From Phymorhynchus buccinoides (lineage: Eukaryota; Mollusca; Gastropoda; Neogastropoda; Raphitomidae), in assembly GCA_017654935.2 (NCBI GenBank), contig CM065698.1, positions 1,178,854-1,242,853 of the forward strand: a stretch of 64,000 bases of DNA. Direction: 5' to 3'. Made by a program: the position numbers and the translations under genes. Below the pieces are notes generated by a model that had not been told where the DNA came from, made no database searches, and saw only the letters and a program-made list of their open reading frames with translations. Positions 1 through 13,894 of this stretch are shown here, one piece after another. How positions within the stretch are numbered: the stretch's first letter is position 1; every line of letters starts with the position of its first letter.

Positions 1-1340
1 TCCCCTTATTCCTATGTTTCTATTATCTATCTATTCCCTTCATTCCTGGATTTATAGAGGGTTAAAAATGTGATAATGGGGTACTTATTACACGAACCTA
101 AGAATATCATATACCGTTGTGTAGGGATTTGATGTGAGAAGCTGTTTGTGACCATATTGACACATTATGGTGACATGACAGATGACACACAGGTGTAAAA
201 CGGGTAAGTTTACAATTTAGCATAAAACATACCATCATGCCATACATGCAGGTCAGTGTTTTTAAAGCAAATTGTATATTTCATGCACGCACTCACCAAG
301 TGACACCTCCTGTACATCCCCATGCATTGTGCTTGTCATTACTCCATGGATAAGTGTCACCATTGTCACCATAATTGTCCCCAACACATCAACAGTTTAT
401 TGTCTGTTTTGACGATTATGTATGGATACAATACAAATATATAGAGGACAAGCATCACACTATTTTGCACACTTTCTTTTACACAGATAATATTTTCACG
501 TTCCCTATCTACGCATGTATGTACCCCTGTAACAGTCATCACATCACATGTCACACATAGGTGACACGTGTGTGACACACCTTGAAGCAGTCACTGTGAC
601 GCTGTTTGGAGCACAGATACCACACTTTTCACACATCATTGTAGTTTGACACGTTGTGAAGGGGTGTCGGTATAGCTGACACCAGTGTGTGCATGCTTGT
701 ACTTGGGGTGTCGTGCCGTGCACAACACACAGGTGTGCTTGTCACCTACACCTTTGTTTTTCTCTGGCTCCTCAGTGCGTTTTTTTGGTGTTATTGTTGG
801 TATATTCTAGCAGAGAACTGAGCATTTCATCAGAGTAATATAACTGAAAATAATCTAGCGCTTTCATTGATGTGTCTAACACACACACAGGCCCTGATCG
901 ATGTTTGAATTCCGTCCTAGTTTCGGTTTTGGTGTGACATAATTCCCCCTAATCCACTCAAAACTCGGTCGAGTGTAGAACAAAGGTAAGTTTTGATAAT
1001 CTAACTCCTCACCACTAGCATCATCACCACCTATATGCGCTTCAATAGCTGCCACGAACTAAACTCACTCTTCTTCTGTCAAATTGGTCAGAATCAGAAT
1101 TTTATCCACCTTCCATTTTCACTACCAACAAAAACTGCCACGTGCACAGTACACACCTACTACACGCATTCACTCAAAACGACCCCTTTCCCACAGAGCT
1201 GGAAGGAGGAGGGGGTGGCGGAAAGGGAAGGGTAAACGGCTGGGGGGTCTGGCATCACATTCCATTCATAAACAATCCCGTTAGCGGCTGGGTCAAGGGT
1301 AAATGACGTACTTTGATGGCATGAATTGCGGGAAGTCCAA
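1..1340. other. Intronic or upstream sequence without a recognisable gene
   Basis: No exon is recognised. Between about 150 and 720 the sequence is rich in short GTGACAC/TGACAC words, a loose low-complexity pattern rather than a regular tandem array. By position it should lie in an intron of CDC42, since pieces of the penultimate CDC42 exon follow at 1471. The full penultimate exon was looked for here and not found, so it presumably lies left of the window. Confidence 0.4.
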
Positions 1341-1470
1341 AGTACGATCCCGGAATACCGGTCTCTCGGATTGAAAGGAGTTATTTCTTCCAGAACGGTT
1401 TTCCGTTCTCCAGGATTGAAAGGTATTAAGCCTTGAAACCGGAAAACCGGTCTGCAGGATTGAAAGAGTT
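1341..1470. repeat. Three diverged copies of a ~50-bp CCGGT...GGATTGAAAG repeat
   Basis: Three related blocks each carry a CCGGT/CCGTT palindromic core followed by GGATTGAAAG and a TTA-rich end (about 1360, 1400 and 1450). They abut the first CDC42 exon copy. They may be the remnant of a small inserted element that separated that copy from its parent exon; this is inference. Confidence 0.4.
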
Positions 1471-1758
1471 AAGAACTACGAGCTGTGAAATATGTGGAGT
1501 GTTCTGCCCTCACACAGGTCAGTCTATGTATTATTGTACTGACCATTATTGTTATATTAAGAACTACGAGCTGTGAAATATGTGGAGTGTTCTGCCCTCA
1601 CACAGGTCAGTCTATGTATTATTGTACTGACCATTGTTGTTGTACTAAGAACTACGAGCTGTGAAATACGTGGAGTGTTCTGCCCTCACACAGGTCAGTC
1701 TATGTATTGTTGTACTGACCATTATTGTTATATTAAGAACTACGAGCTGTGAAATACG
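1471..1758 (+). pseudogene. Tandem partial copies of the CDC42 penultimate exon with splice donor
   Basis: An 88-bp unit starts at 1471, 1559, 1647 and 1735. Each unit begins with the last 47 bases of a CDC42 exon, encoding ELRAVKYVECSALTQ, a sequence diagnostic of Cdc42-type Rho GTPases. It continues with a donor (CAG|GTCAGT) and about 41 bases of intron. Upstream of ELR in the same frame there is a TAA five codons before AVKYV, so these are partial copies and not the complete exon. The fourth copy is interrupted by a transposon at 1759 and resumes at 2429. The exon end is phase 0 and would join exactly to the terminal exon at 7443. Confidence 0.85.
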
Positions 1759-2422
1759 CAGACCTGCCTACTGCTACGATTTGGCCATAGCAGCTACGAA
1801 AAATAAAGCTTTGCTACGGAGCTACGGCAACCTTAACATTGCTACGGAGAAAACAAAATGCCGCCGCATTTTATTTTTGCTTATGCCGTTCCTGGTTTTG
1901 TCTGTTTCTAAGAGCAGACGCCGTATCACGCGCGATAACCTAGTCACTTCCGTTTTTATGAAAGTGACTGCGCATGCGTTCTTATTACTTTCTCTGGGGG
2001 AAAAATGGCGGACTCCAGCAGCAGTAGCGATTCGGGAGATGTTTCAAACGAAGAAAAACAAACCCAAACCAGAAAACGAAAATCCTCTGGCACACCATCT
2101 TGTTCTAAGAAAAAACATCGGCCTGCCGCACAAGTTTTCAAAATAGCTTACACGGAGGAGTGGCCTTGCATCGTCAGAAGTTGACTCGGTGCGAACCATG
2201 CTCACTCAGTCACTGCAGTGCAACCTCTGCCATGCGGACTTCTCTGTGGTAGATACGATTGCCGTCAACACGTTCAATCGGCGAAACATAAGCAGTGCGT
2301 TTCGGCTCAGGAAGAGAACAAATCGATTGCCGTCGTTTGTGGATGCTACGAAAAAATTTGCCATGCTACTGAAAATTGATGGCTGGGCTACTGATTGGGA
2401 AAATTCCAAGTAGGCAGGTCTG
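1759..2422 (+). mobile_element. Non-autonomous DNA transposon (CAGACCTGCC termini, 6-bp TSD)
   Basis: The 664-bp element has inverted ends CAGACCTGCCTACT / AGTAGGCAGGTCTG and is flanked by the direct repeat AATACG (1753-1758 and 2423-2428), a 6-bp target duplication. It sits inside the fourth CDC42 exon copy. The interior keeps a decayed coding remnant: from the ATG at 2005, a Ser-rich and Lys/Arg-rich start, then (2189-2330) a CxLCHADFSV motif followed one frame away by a GRYDCRQHVQSAKH motif, together resembling a C2H2-type finger of transposase-like proteins broken by a frameshift. The CAG/CTG ends resemble hAT elements, but those usually make 8-bp duplications, so the superfamily is left open. 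Confidence 0.8.
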
Positions 2423-2428
2423 AATACG

Positions 2429-2451
2429 TGGAGTGTTCTGCCCTCACACAG
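2429..2451 (+). pseudogene. 3' remainder of the fourth CDC42 exon copy
   Basis: After removal of the transposon and one TSD copy, 1735-1758 plus 2429-2451 reconstitute the fourth exon copy, ending CTCACACAG followed by GTCAGG, a usable donor. Among the visible copies this donor is nearest to the terminal exon. Confidence 0.8.
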
Positions 2452-2472
2452 GTCAGGATGGCAGCAGTAGAA

Positions 2473-2906
2473 ACACCCAACCCGTCTGTTCCCCTATCAT
2501 TGAAGCTCATTCTCTCTTTCTCTCCGCTCTAGAGCTCTCTTTTAGGTCTGTCTGTCGTGACACCCAACCTGTCTGTTCCCCTATCATTGAAGCTCATTCT
2601 CTCTTTCTCTCCGCTCTAGAGCTCTCTTTTAGGTCTGTCTGTCGTGACACCCAACCTGTCTGTTCCCCTATCATTGAAGCTCATTCTCTCTTTCTCTCCG
2701 CTCTAGAGCTCTCTTTTAGGTCTGTCTGTCGTGACACCCAACCTGTCTGTTCCCCTATCATTGAAGCTCATTCTCTCTTTCTCTCCGCTCTAGAGCTCTC
2801 TTTTAGGTCTGTCTGTCGTGACACCCAACCTGTCTGTTCCCCTATCATTGAAGCTCTTTCTCTCTTTCTCTCCGCTCTAGAGCTCTCTTTTAGGTCTGTC
2901 TGTCGT
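2473..2906. repeat. 87-bp minisatellite, 5 copies
   Basis: Five nearly identical 87-bp units contain CCCTATCATTGAAGCTCATT and GGTCTGTCTGTCGT. Because 87 is a multiple of three, the + strand stays open through the array (reading frame 2433-3053), but the product matches no known fold and the frame crosses a transposon end, so it is not called a gene. Confidence 0.9.
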
Positions 2907-2970
2907 GTACCTTTTATCACTATTGTGACTGACGCTGCCTTGGCCTATTCTCTGTGCAGGCCCCAGCCTG

Positions 2971-3799
2971 CAGACCTGTTTACCCTTCCGGTTTTGCCGG
3001 AATTATTCTGGAAATTTGCTAAAATTACGGGTAAAATAGTAAATTCCGGGTGAACGCTGAAAATTCTGGGATTTCGAAAAACCGTCTATTATTTGTTTCC
3101 GTTCGTATGAAAAGACGCAAGGATTGACTGAAACGTGTACCTAACACACTGCGTCATCAGAAAAGGGGTTGTGCCTGACGTCACATGCATTAAATGCTGC
3201 ATTTTCATTGGTTAAAGGGGTGAAATAATGTTTTTATTTTGCTCGATCTATTTCGGGACTGAGCAAATGGCGGCCAGGATTTTGCTGTGGATTCGAAGAG
3301 CTTTCCAGACAGTTTTTTAATGTTAGAGATTGTAATTAGGGCTTGAAATGAGTTAATTTAGATTATATTATCACTGGAAAATAAGATGATGTGAGAATTT
3401 TGAACTTTTCAACGGAAAATGAAGTGAAAATTGATCGCGATGGCACCGAGTTGCAACTTGGCATCGCTGATCCACGGCAGAGTGATTTTTCTCTGTTCGA
3501 TCGTGGACATTTCCAGGTATTTTGCTTTTTTCAGCTTGTTTTATACTAAAATTGACTAAGAATTAGTGACTGAAGGTACTAATAAAGCTTTTCAGTTTCT
3601 GGCAAAATTGAACCAAGAAATCATCACAATATAATATTGTGATGATTTCTCTATTGAATATTGAAAATCGACGCCAATGTTCGCGGAAACCGCTTTATCG
3701 CGAGTCGTGTACAGATGTGAATTCCGGGGTTTTTCCCTCAAATTCCTGGTTTTTCTGTGGCAAATTCCAGGTTTTTCAATATAAGGGTAAACAGGTCTG
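2971..3799. mobile_element. Second CAGACCTG-family DNA transposon, 6-bp TSD
   Basis: The 829-bp element has termini CAGACCTGTTTACCCTT / AAGGGTAAACAGGTCTG, flanked by AGCCTG on both sides (2965-2970 and 3800-3805). Its first eight bases match the element at 1759 and the duplication has the same length, so the two belong to one group. The interior shows no intact reading frame. A near-palindromic stretch (AATCATCACAATATAATATTGTGATGATT) lies near 3620-3650. Confidence 0.8.
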
Positions 3800-3805
3800 A
3801 GCCTG

Positions 3806-4448
3806 CCGCAGCACTCTTCATAGAAATTGGGTGGTTGTAAACAAACGCGTCTTACAAAGTTGAATGATGTCCTTTTGCAACCAAATTTTGTATACTTACT
3901 GAAAAAAGGCTGCTGAATTCGTCTGTGTATTTTTTAAGTTGATAGGAATAACGCTTTTTACATGCCGACTTGAAAAATGGGGGAAAACGGGGGAATACGA
4001 CACCCCCTGCCGCCACCCCTACCACGACCAACACTCTCAGTCTCTTGACTTGTACTAATAGAGCACTGACACACTAGCTTCGTTTTCATGCTCATCCTCA
4101 CTACTTTCATCACTTTCTGAGTCTGAAAACGAGTATTTTGGATTGTTATCATCAGGTTCATCCAAATCCAGAAGGTGGAGAATCTCCTCTCTCGTGAGAC
4201 CACGATGGTTTGGCATTTTCGTTTGTAATTGGCGTCAAATCGGCGATTGAACACAAAGAAATGGAAGATAACGGAAGTGTGCTTAAAGGGAAACTACTCG
4301 CGAAAGTAAGGAAAACTGGTCAAGAGTTTTGCATGAGTTTTCTACCTTATACCGTTGGGCGACTTTAAACGCGGCCCGGCAGTGGGTGATGTACAAGGGC
4401 CGTGACTCCAAACGCGGCCCGCTGTCAATGTGTTAAGTCAAATAGGAT
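3806..4448. other. Unassigned intronic sequence
   Basis: No tandem array and no confident exon. A short acidic/basic - strand frame (3958-4254) lacks recognisable motifs. The stretch ends at a tRNA-derived repeat. Confidence 0.4.
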
Positions 4449-4530
4449 GGAAGGTGGCAGAGTGGTTAAGATATTCACCTGCCAATTTCAATGGGTGAGT
4501 GACCCAGGTTTGAATCCCGGCCTCGCCCTT
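4449..4530 (+). repeat. tRNA-derived SINE-like element
   Basis: The sequence carries a box A-like GTGGCAGAGTGGTTAAG (4454-4470) and a box B-like GGTTTGAATCCCGG (4507-4520), spaced as in a long-variable-arm tRNA (Ser/Leu type). It is followed by a T-rich CTTTCTTTCT tail. The acceptor and anticodon stems do not pair well, so a SINE head or tRNA pseudogene is more likely than a working tRNA. Confidence 0.55.
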
Positions 4531-4770
4531 TCTTTCTAGTTCTATTGAAAATCATTTATTGCGCTGCATTCCACTGTATTTCCTTTGTCCCCTGTGGGGA
4601 TACCAGGAGGTCTTGTACAAATAGTTCCCCCACTTTCTGGAAGTTCTGTGCTTGTAATTTCCTCTAATCTTTTGCTCTCTTTGGCTGCTTTTTCCCTTTG
4701 CTTACTGACATCTATTTTCTTTCTGCCTTACTAGTCCATTATCCTCTTTATAATTAATCTCACATTGGCT

Positions 4771-7532
<2,762 letters not shown>

Positions 7533-7642
7533 CGGACTCTGTATAACACACAAACACACACACACACACAATGGAAATGTGTTTTTCTGTAATGGACTTC
7601 ATAATAGCAGCGTGATGGTGCATGCAGGGGGGACACCTACAC

Positions 7643-7647
<5 letters not shown>
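7533..7647 (+). other. Start of CDC42 3' UTR with CA repeat
   Basis: Non-coding sequence after the stop, including a (CA)n run at about 7547-7570. AATAAA hexamers lie downstream at 7762, 7896, 11125 and 11891; which one is used cannot be decided from sequence. Confidence 0.6.
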
Positions 7648-7718
<71 letters not shown>

Positions 7719-7800
7719 TTTGCATAACACTCCCCTTCATTAGGGGCCATGGCCTAGATGAAATAAAAACTATTTTTATTTTCATTTTCATTTCATCTAT

Positions 7801-7855
<55 letters not shown>

Positions 7856-7929
7856 GCATAACACTCCCCTTCATTAGGGGCCATGGCCTAGATGAAATAA
7901 AAACTATTTTTATTTTCATTTTCATTTCA

Positions 7930-7985
<56 letters not shown>
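7648..7985. repeat. Three (CT)n microsatellites separated by a duplicated AATAAA-containing segment
   Basis: Long CT runs at 7648-7714, about 7800-7850 and 7931-7984 are separated by two near-identical ~75-bp blocks (about 7717-7795 and 7851-7930) containing CCCTTCATTAGGGGCCATGG and an AATAAA. The duplicated AATAAA blocks could be early polyadenylation sites for CDC42. Confidence 0.85.
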
Positions 7986-8095
7986 ATGCCTTGAGACTGA
8001 CAATGTCCAAACAACTGAAAATGTAAACAGAAGAAAACGTGCCACTCTGCACTGTTCATCCCATGGAATCTGCACAGCTGTCTTGTTTAACAACA

Positions 8096-8628
8096 AATCT
8101 AATTCAATCCTAGATCAGGGCCTACCCTTTGTGTTAATCCTAGATCAGGGCCTACCCTTTGTGTTAATCCTAGATCAGGCCCTACCCTTTGTGTTAATCC
8201 TTGATCAGGGCCTACCCTTTGTGTTAATCCTTGATCAGATCAGGCTTACCCTTTGTGTTAATCCTAGATCAGGGCCTACCCTTTGTGTTAATCCTTGATC
8301 AGGGCTTACCCTTTGTGTTAATCCTAATCAGGGCCTCAGGGCCTACCCTTTGTGTTAATCCTAGATCAGGGCCTACCCTTTGTGTTAATCCTTGATCAGG
8401 GCCTTACCCTTTGTGTTAATCCTAGATCAGGGCCTTCACCCTTTGTGTTAATCCTAGATCAGGGCCTACCCTTTGTGTTAATCCTAGATCAGGGCCTACC
8501 CTTTGTGTTAATCCTAGATCAGGGCTTACCCTTTGTGTTAATCCTAGATCAGGGCTTACCCTTTGTGTTAATCCTTGATCAGGGCCTACCCTTTGTGTTA
8601 ATCCTAGATCAGGGCCTACCCTTTGACC
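8096..8628. repeat. 30-bp minisatellite in the probable CDC42 3' UTR
   Basis: About 17 units containing TCCTAGATCAGGGCCTACCC with TTTGTGTTAA. Variants have CTTGATC for CTAGATC and a few indels. Confidence 0.9.
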
Positions 8629-8660
8629 CTCTAGCAGCAGCACTGTGGGGTTTTCCAATG

Positions 8661-9045
8661 GTGGTCTCCATCTTCTGTTCAACATGCACCAATGCTGTTC
8701 CTACTGTACAACGTAGCTCCTGTGTTAACAAGTGGCCTGACCCAGTCAGTTTCCCTTCCAACAATCTGCAATGGTGGTCTCCATCTTCTGTTCAACATGC
8801 ACCAATGCTGTTCCTACTGTACAACGTAGCTCCTGTGTTAACAAGTGGCCTGACCCAGTCAGATTCCCTTCCAACAATCTGCAATGGTGGTCTCCATCTT
8901 CTGTTCAACATGCACCAATGCTGTTCCTACTGTACAACGTAGCTCCTGTGTTAACAAGTGGCCTGACCCAGTCAGTTTCCCTTCCAACAATCTGCAATGG
9001 TGGTCTCCATCTTCTGTTCAACATGCACCAATGCTTTTCCTACTT
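8661..9045. repeat. 113-bp minisatellite, about 3.5 copies
   Basis: Units start at 8661, 8774 and 8887 with GTGGTCTCCATCTTCTG. Each contains CCTGTGTTAACAAGTGGCCT and GTTTCCCTTCCAACAATCTG, a block shared with the array at 9667, so the two arrays have a common source. Confidence 0.9.
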
Positions 9046-9660
9046 GTTGGTTTACAACATTTGTACAGTGATTTATTTAAAAGTAGGATTGTTTGCCATT
9101 ATAAGTTCACTGGATGATTTTGTGGACAAAAAGTTACATGATTCCCATTTTTCTGGGAACTGAAATTTATTATTTTTACAGGGAAACAAATGATTCTTTT
9201 CTTAAAAAAATTAACAAAGGTGGGAGGGGGACATACATTGTGTTGAAAGAAGACTGTAATGATGTTTTTCACACCATCAGATGAGTTGTACAGCCTTGAG
9301 ATCTTGTGGTTTATCATGTACTGCAACTAGCCTGTGTAAATACTGTACAAATCTTGTACCTTCTTGTAAATATCGGTTAGTCTAAAAGATACACAAATGC
9401 TTTTATTTCTATCAGATTTAAAGATTTTCCAGATTTTTTAAATTTTCTCACCGACAGTCCTGTTACTGAGGACTGGTTTAGAATACTAATGTTTTAGTTA
9501 CTAAAGTTTCTCAAGAGTAAATGGAAATGAAAATTGTGATGACAAATGTGCCTCCAGTACATAGTGTTATTTCAACGTTGTCATAGCATTTGTTAAACGT
9601 TGTAGCTTCTGTGTTCTTCTTATTCTCGTCAATCGGCCACCTTCATCAGGTTGAAGATTT
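9046..9660. other. Unique, AT-rich 3' UTR or intergenic sequence
   Basis: No array and no convincing reading frame. It separates two related minisatellites. Short frames such as 9099-9326 on the - strand lack recognisable features. Confidence 0.5.
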
Positions 9661-9666
9661 TGCCGA

Positions 9667-10346
9667 TAACAAGTGTTAACAAGTGGCCTGACCCAGTCAG
9701 TTTCCCTTCCAACAATCTCCCTTTCCTTCAGTACATAAAGTGTTATCTCAACGTTATCAGACCATATGTTAAATGTAGCTCCTGTGTTAACAAGTGGCCT
9801 GACCCAGTCAGCTTCCCTTCCAACAATCTCCCTTTCCTTCAGTACATAAAGTGTTAACTCAACGTTATCAGACCATATGTTAAATGTAGCTCCTGTGTTA
9901 ACAAGTGGCCTGACCCAGTCAGCTTCCCTTCCAACAATCTCCCTTTCCTTCAGTACATAAAGTGTTAACTCAACGTTATCAGACCATATGTTAAATGTAG
10001 CTCCTGTGTTAACAAGTGGCCTGACCCAGTCAGCTTCCCTTCCAACAATCTCCCTTTCCTTCAGTACATAAAGTGTTAACGTTATCAGACCATATGTTAA
10101 ATGTAGCTCCTGTGTTAACAAGTGGCCTGACCCAGTCAGCTTCCCTTCCAACAATCTCCCTTTCCTTCAGTACATAAAGTGTTAACGTTATCAGACCATA
10201 TGTTAAATGTAGCTCCTGTGTTAACAAGTGGTCCGTTTCCCTTCCAACAATGTCCCTTTCCTTCAGTACATAAAGTGTTAACGTTATCAGACCATATGTT
10301 AAATGTAGCTCCTGTGTTAACAAGTGGTCCGTTTCCCTTCCAACAA
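9667..10346. repeat. 105-111-bp minisatellite, 6 copies, related to the 113-bp array
   Basis: GTTAACAAGTGGCCTGACCC recurs at 9675, 9786, 9897, 10008 and 10113. Units carry CCCTTTCCTTCAGTACATAA and TATCAGACCATATGTTAAAT. The last units lose the CTGACCCAGTCA part. Confidence 0.9.
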
Positions 10347-11150
10347 TCTCCCTTTCTGTTGTCTCAATTAGTTACAGTCGCTGGTTTGTTTGATTGCGGT
10401 AACAATGTTCAAATAAACACATAGATCCACACATCCTCACACTGACAAGAACAATGTTCAAATAAACACATAAATCCACACATCCTCACACTGACAAGAA
10501 CGTCATTATAAATGGAAATCAGGAGACATTTTTGTGCATGTTTCAGTGATGGAGTATTTATTCTCATTTTTACTGATATTATTTCTGTGACACTAGTGTG
10601 CTTGTGACTTTTTTTAAGTAAATATGGGATGTCTTTCTTTTTGAACAATGCATTTCTGTGTTGATTAATGATGCCATTTTCCCCCATGTGACTTTGGTAT
10701 CTTTTAAGCAGTGTAGATCATCTGGTGATAGATTAATTATAAAAATAAAATTCTCTGTCTTTTTTTTGCCTACAAAAACAAAGGGCAGAGACCCATTTGC
10801 GATATTGACGTAGATTTCTAATGGTATGTTTTGGTGCATAAATTATTATCTGCAGGGAGCCATTTTCATTGGTCAGAAGTTAACTATTGAACCCAAGTTA
10901 TGCACCAGTTTTTTGCACACAGTGTTTGATGTGGATGTAACCATATTTGAGAGGTTAGTTTAATAGTGATGGAATTAAGCATTTTGCAGGATTCAGCCTT
11001 TAAAGTTTAATAGGAGAAAGGATTTGGTTAAAGCCATCTTTGCTTCATGTTTCAGTTTTTACACTTGTGAAAAATTGGTCCCCAACTTTTTGCAGAGTAA
11101 TTTCTCTAGGCAAAATGCGCATCAAATAAAAGATTAAGAAAAATGTTCTT
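10347..11150. other. Unique sequence between arrays
   Basis: AT-rich, with a two-copy repeat of CAAATAAACACATAGATCCA (about 10409-10500) and an AATAAA at 11125. No gene recognised. Confidence 0.5.
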
Positions 11151-11154
11151 TTAA

Positions 11155-11430
11155 TTTTCGCTTGTGTTTTCCGTTTCTTTTAGAGCAGAGTGGCACAACC
11201 TGCTGTTGAGCAGTTTGACACACACTACACTTGTTGTTTGTGACTGCATGCATTGTGTGTTTTCCGTTTCTTTTAGAGCAGTTTGACACACACTACACTT
11301 GTTGTTTGTGACTGCATGCATTGTGTGTTTTCCGTTTCTTTTAGAGCAGAGTGGCACAACCTGCTGTTGAGCAGTTTGACACACACTACACTTGTTGTTT
11401 GTGACTCCATGCATTGTGTGTTTTCCGTGC
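11155..11430. repeat. Three-copy repeat with TTTCCGTTTCTTTTAGAGCA
   Basis: Copies start near 11167, 11259 and 11328. They share GTTTGACACACACTACACTT and TGACTGCATGCATTGTGTG. One copy lacks the AGAGTGGCACAACCTGCTGT segment. Confidence 0.85.
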
Positions 11431-11575
11431 TTTGGGTTGGGGGAGGGTGGTTGATGGATGAATGTTCGTTTCATTTTCTTATTATTTTTAATTTTAATGT
11501 TTTCTTTCTTTATGAAGGGGAAGGAGGGGGTGGGGGGTATTTTGTGGCCATGAAATTGAAAATGAGTGTGGCGTG

Positions 11576-11877
11576 GCGGTGCCTGACAGTACCGGTACTT
11601 AATGCTTAATGCCTGACAGTACCGGTACTTAATGTTTAATGCCTGACAGTACCGGTACTTAATGCTTAATGCCTGACAGTACCGGTACTTAATGCTTAAT
11701 GCCTGACAGTACCGGTACTTAATGCTTAATGCCTGACAGTACCGGTACTTAATGCTTAATGCCTGACAGTACCGGTACTTAATGCTTAATGCCTGACAGT
11801 ACCGGTACTTAATGCTTAATGCCTGACAGTACCGGTACTTAATGCTTAATGCCTGACAGTACCGGTTCTTAATGCTT
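11576..11877. repeat. 30-bp minisatellite with CAGTACCGGTACTTAATG, 10 copies
   Basis: Ten nearly perfect units of TGCCTGACAGTACCGGTACT + TAATGCTTAA. The GTACCGGTAC core is a perfect palindrome, so each unit could form a small hairpin. Confidence 0.9.
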
Positions 11878-11890
11878 TGTGTTCAGGGTG

Positions 11891-11896
11891 AATAAA
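11891..11896 (+). terminator. Candidate CDC42 polyadenylation signal
   Basis: AATAAA followed about 25 bases later by a GT/T-rich stretch (TTCTCATTGTTCTCTTTGTTG), the usual layout of a metazoan poly(A) site. Earlier AATAAA hexamers at 7762, 7896 and 11125 are alternatives. Confidence 0.4.
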
Positions 11897-12076
11897 GCCT
11901 GCATACTATGTTCTCATTGTTCTCTTTGTTGTAATAATGTTTGTGCTTCAGTCTGAACATGTGTAGGATGCCCTGCGTACAACCTGTTAACAGCCTGCAA
12001 GTTTTCATGCCCAGGTCTGAATTTCAGGCGTGAGAATCTTTGGATTCGGGCTTGGGCTTTTTTAGGTTTGCATTTC

Positions 12077-12510
12077 AGGCTTCGAAAATGATAGGCCCTG
12101 ATGTTATTTGCTAGTTATGAATGAGAAAGTCGGTCGTCAGATGATAGGCCCTGATGTTATTTGCTAGTTATGAATGAGAAAGTCGGTCGTCAGATGATAG
12201 GCCCTGATGTTATTTGCTAGTTATGAATGAGAAAGTCGGTCGTCAGATGATAGGCCCTGATGTTATTTGCTAGTTATGTATGAGAAAGTCAGTTGTCAGA
12301 AGATTATAGGCCCTGATGTTATTTGCTAGTTATGTATGAGAAAATCGGTCGTCAGATGATAGGCCCTGATGTTATTTGCTGTTATGAATGAGAAAGTCGG
12401 TCGTCGGATCATAGGCCCTGATGTTATTTGCTGTTATGTATGAGAAAGTCAGTTGTCAGAAGATTATAGGCCTTGATGTTATTTGCTGTTATGAATGAGA
12501 AAGTCAGTTG
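12077..12510. repeat. 53-bp minisatellite, 8 copies
   Basis: Units contain GATAGGCCCTGATGTTATTT and TATGAATGAGAAAGTCGGTC. Later units are shorter and more diverged (AGTTATG versus GTTATG). Confidence 0.9.
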
Positions 12511-12544
12511 TGTTGAACAATATTTCAGTTGTTTGCTGGCACAC

Positions 12545-13045
12545 TGGCAGTGCTTTTTCAATTTTGTTATTATTGTAACTGTACCCTATTTTATTGTTAT
12601 TATTGTAACTACCCTATTTTCAATGTTATTATTGTAACTGTACCCTATTTTCAATGTTATTATTATTGTAACTGTACCCTATTTTCAATGTTATTATTAT
12701 TGTAACTGTACCCTATTTTCAATGATGTTGTTATTATTGTATACTTATTTTCAATGATGATGTTATTATTGTAACTGTACCCTATTTTCAATGTTATTAT
12801 TGTAACTGTACCCTATTTTCAATGTTATTATTGTAACTACCCTATTTTCAATGTTATTATTGTAACTGTACCCTATTTTCAATGATGTTATTATTGTAAC
12901 TGTACCCTATTTTCAATGTTATTATTGTAACTGTACCCTATTTTCAATGTTATTATTGTAACTGTACCCTATTTTCAATGATGTTATTATTGTAACTGTA
13001 CCCTATTTTCAATGATGTTATTATTGTAACTGTACCCTATTTTCA
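12545..13045. repeat. 28-34-bp AT-rich minisatellite
   Basis: About 16 units of TTATTATTGTAACTGTACCC + TATTTTCAATG, with insertions of ATG or ATT triplets that vary the unit length. Confidence 0.9.
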
Positions 13046-13096
13046 AGCATTTTACTCCAATGGCTTTTATCACTGGTTGACATCAGCCTGTAGAGA

Positions 13097-13445
13097 GGGC
13101 CAATAGTTAATGAGAGCTGTGCTGCAGTGGAGTACCCTTAACACAAACCAGGATAACAGGAGATATTGGTTAATGTACAACAATCTGTTTGAACAGGAGA
13201 ATGCCAGTCAGGGCCAATAGTTAATGAGAGCTGTGCTGCAGTGGAGTACCCTTAACACAAACCAGGATAACAGGAGATATTGGTTAATGTACAACAATCT
13301 GTTTGAACAGGAGAATGCCAGTCAGGGCCAATAGTTAATGAGAGCTGTGCTGCAGTGGAGTACCCTTAACACAAACCAGGATAACAGGAGATATTGGTTA
13401 ATGTACAACAATCTGTTTGAACAGGAGAATGCCAGTCAGGGCCTA
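13097..13445. repeat. 114-bp repeat, 3 copies
   Basis: GGGCCAATAGTTAATGAGAG recurs at 13097, 13211 and 13325, with near-identical units in between. Confidence 0.9.
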
Positions 13446-13894
13446 ATTCCGAGTATTCTCGGAACAGCGATTTCTAAGTCTACAACTTTTCTTCATATTT
13501 TTCCTCCAAACCACGTTTTTTGTATTCTCTTCATCACTCTTCCAGCTTTCGTTTCACTTCAGTTTGGCACTTCTTTTTAAATCTTTAATGCTAAGAATGT
13601 CCCCAACATCGTCCCTACACCAGCCTGAGAAAACACTCCAATGTTTTTACTAACAGTGATAGTAACCATTCCCATTGGAATGCAAGTAACTACGATTTTA
13701 AAGCGGAAAATAAACTTACTGTCTATAAGAGGCTACGCCTAATTAGACATTAAACCAACCTTATCATCATTGGATCAACCAGTAATGTTGTCAAAATTGA
13801 ATCATTGACAGTGCCGAGTTTTGTTGCTCTTCTTATTTGTTATATTTTTTTTATAGGCAGCCACAGGCCAGTAATGATGTTTGTCTAAGGCAGT
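13446..13894. other. Unassigned unique sequence
   Basis: No array and no gene recognised. A short + strand frame crosses from the 114-bp array into this stretch and is judged spurious. Confidence 0.5.

Noticed and set aside
2433..3053. 206-residue + strand frame with 29-residue repeats
   Set aside because: An 87-bp minisatellite keeps the frame by length alone; the frame begins in a CDC42 exon copy and ends in a transposon.
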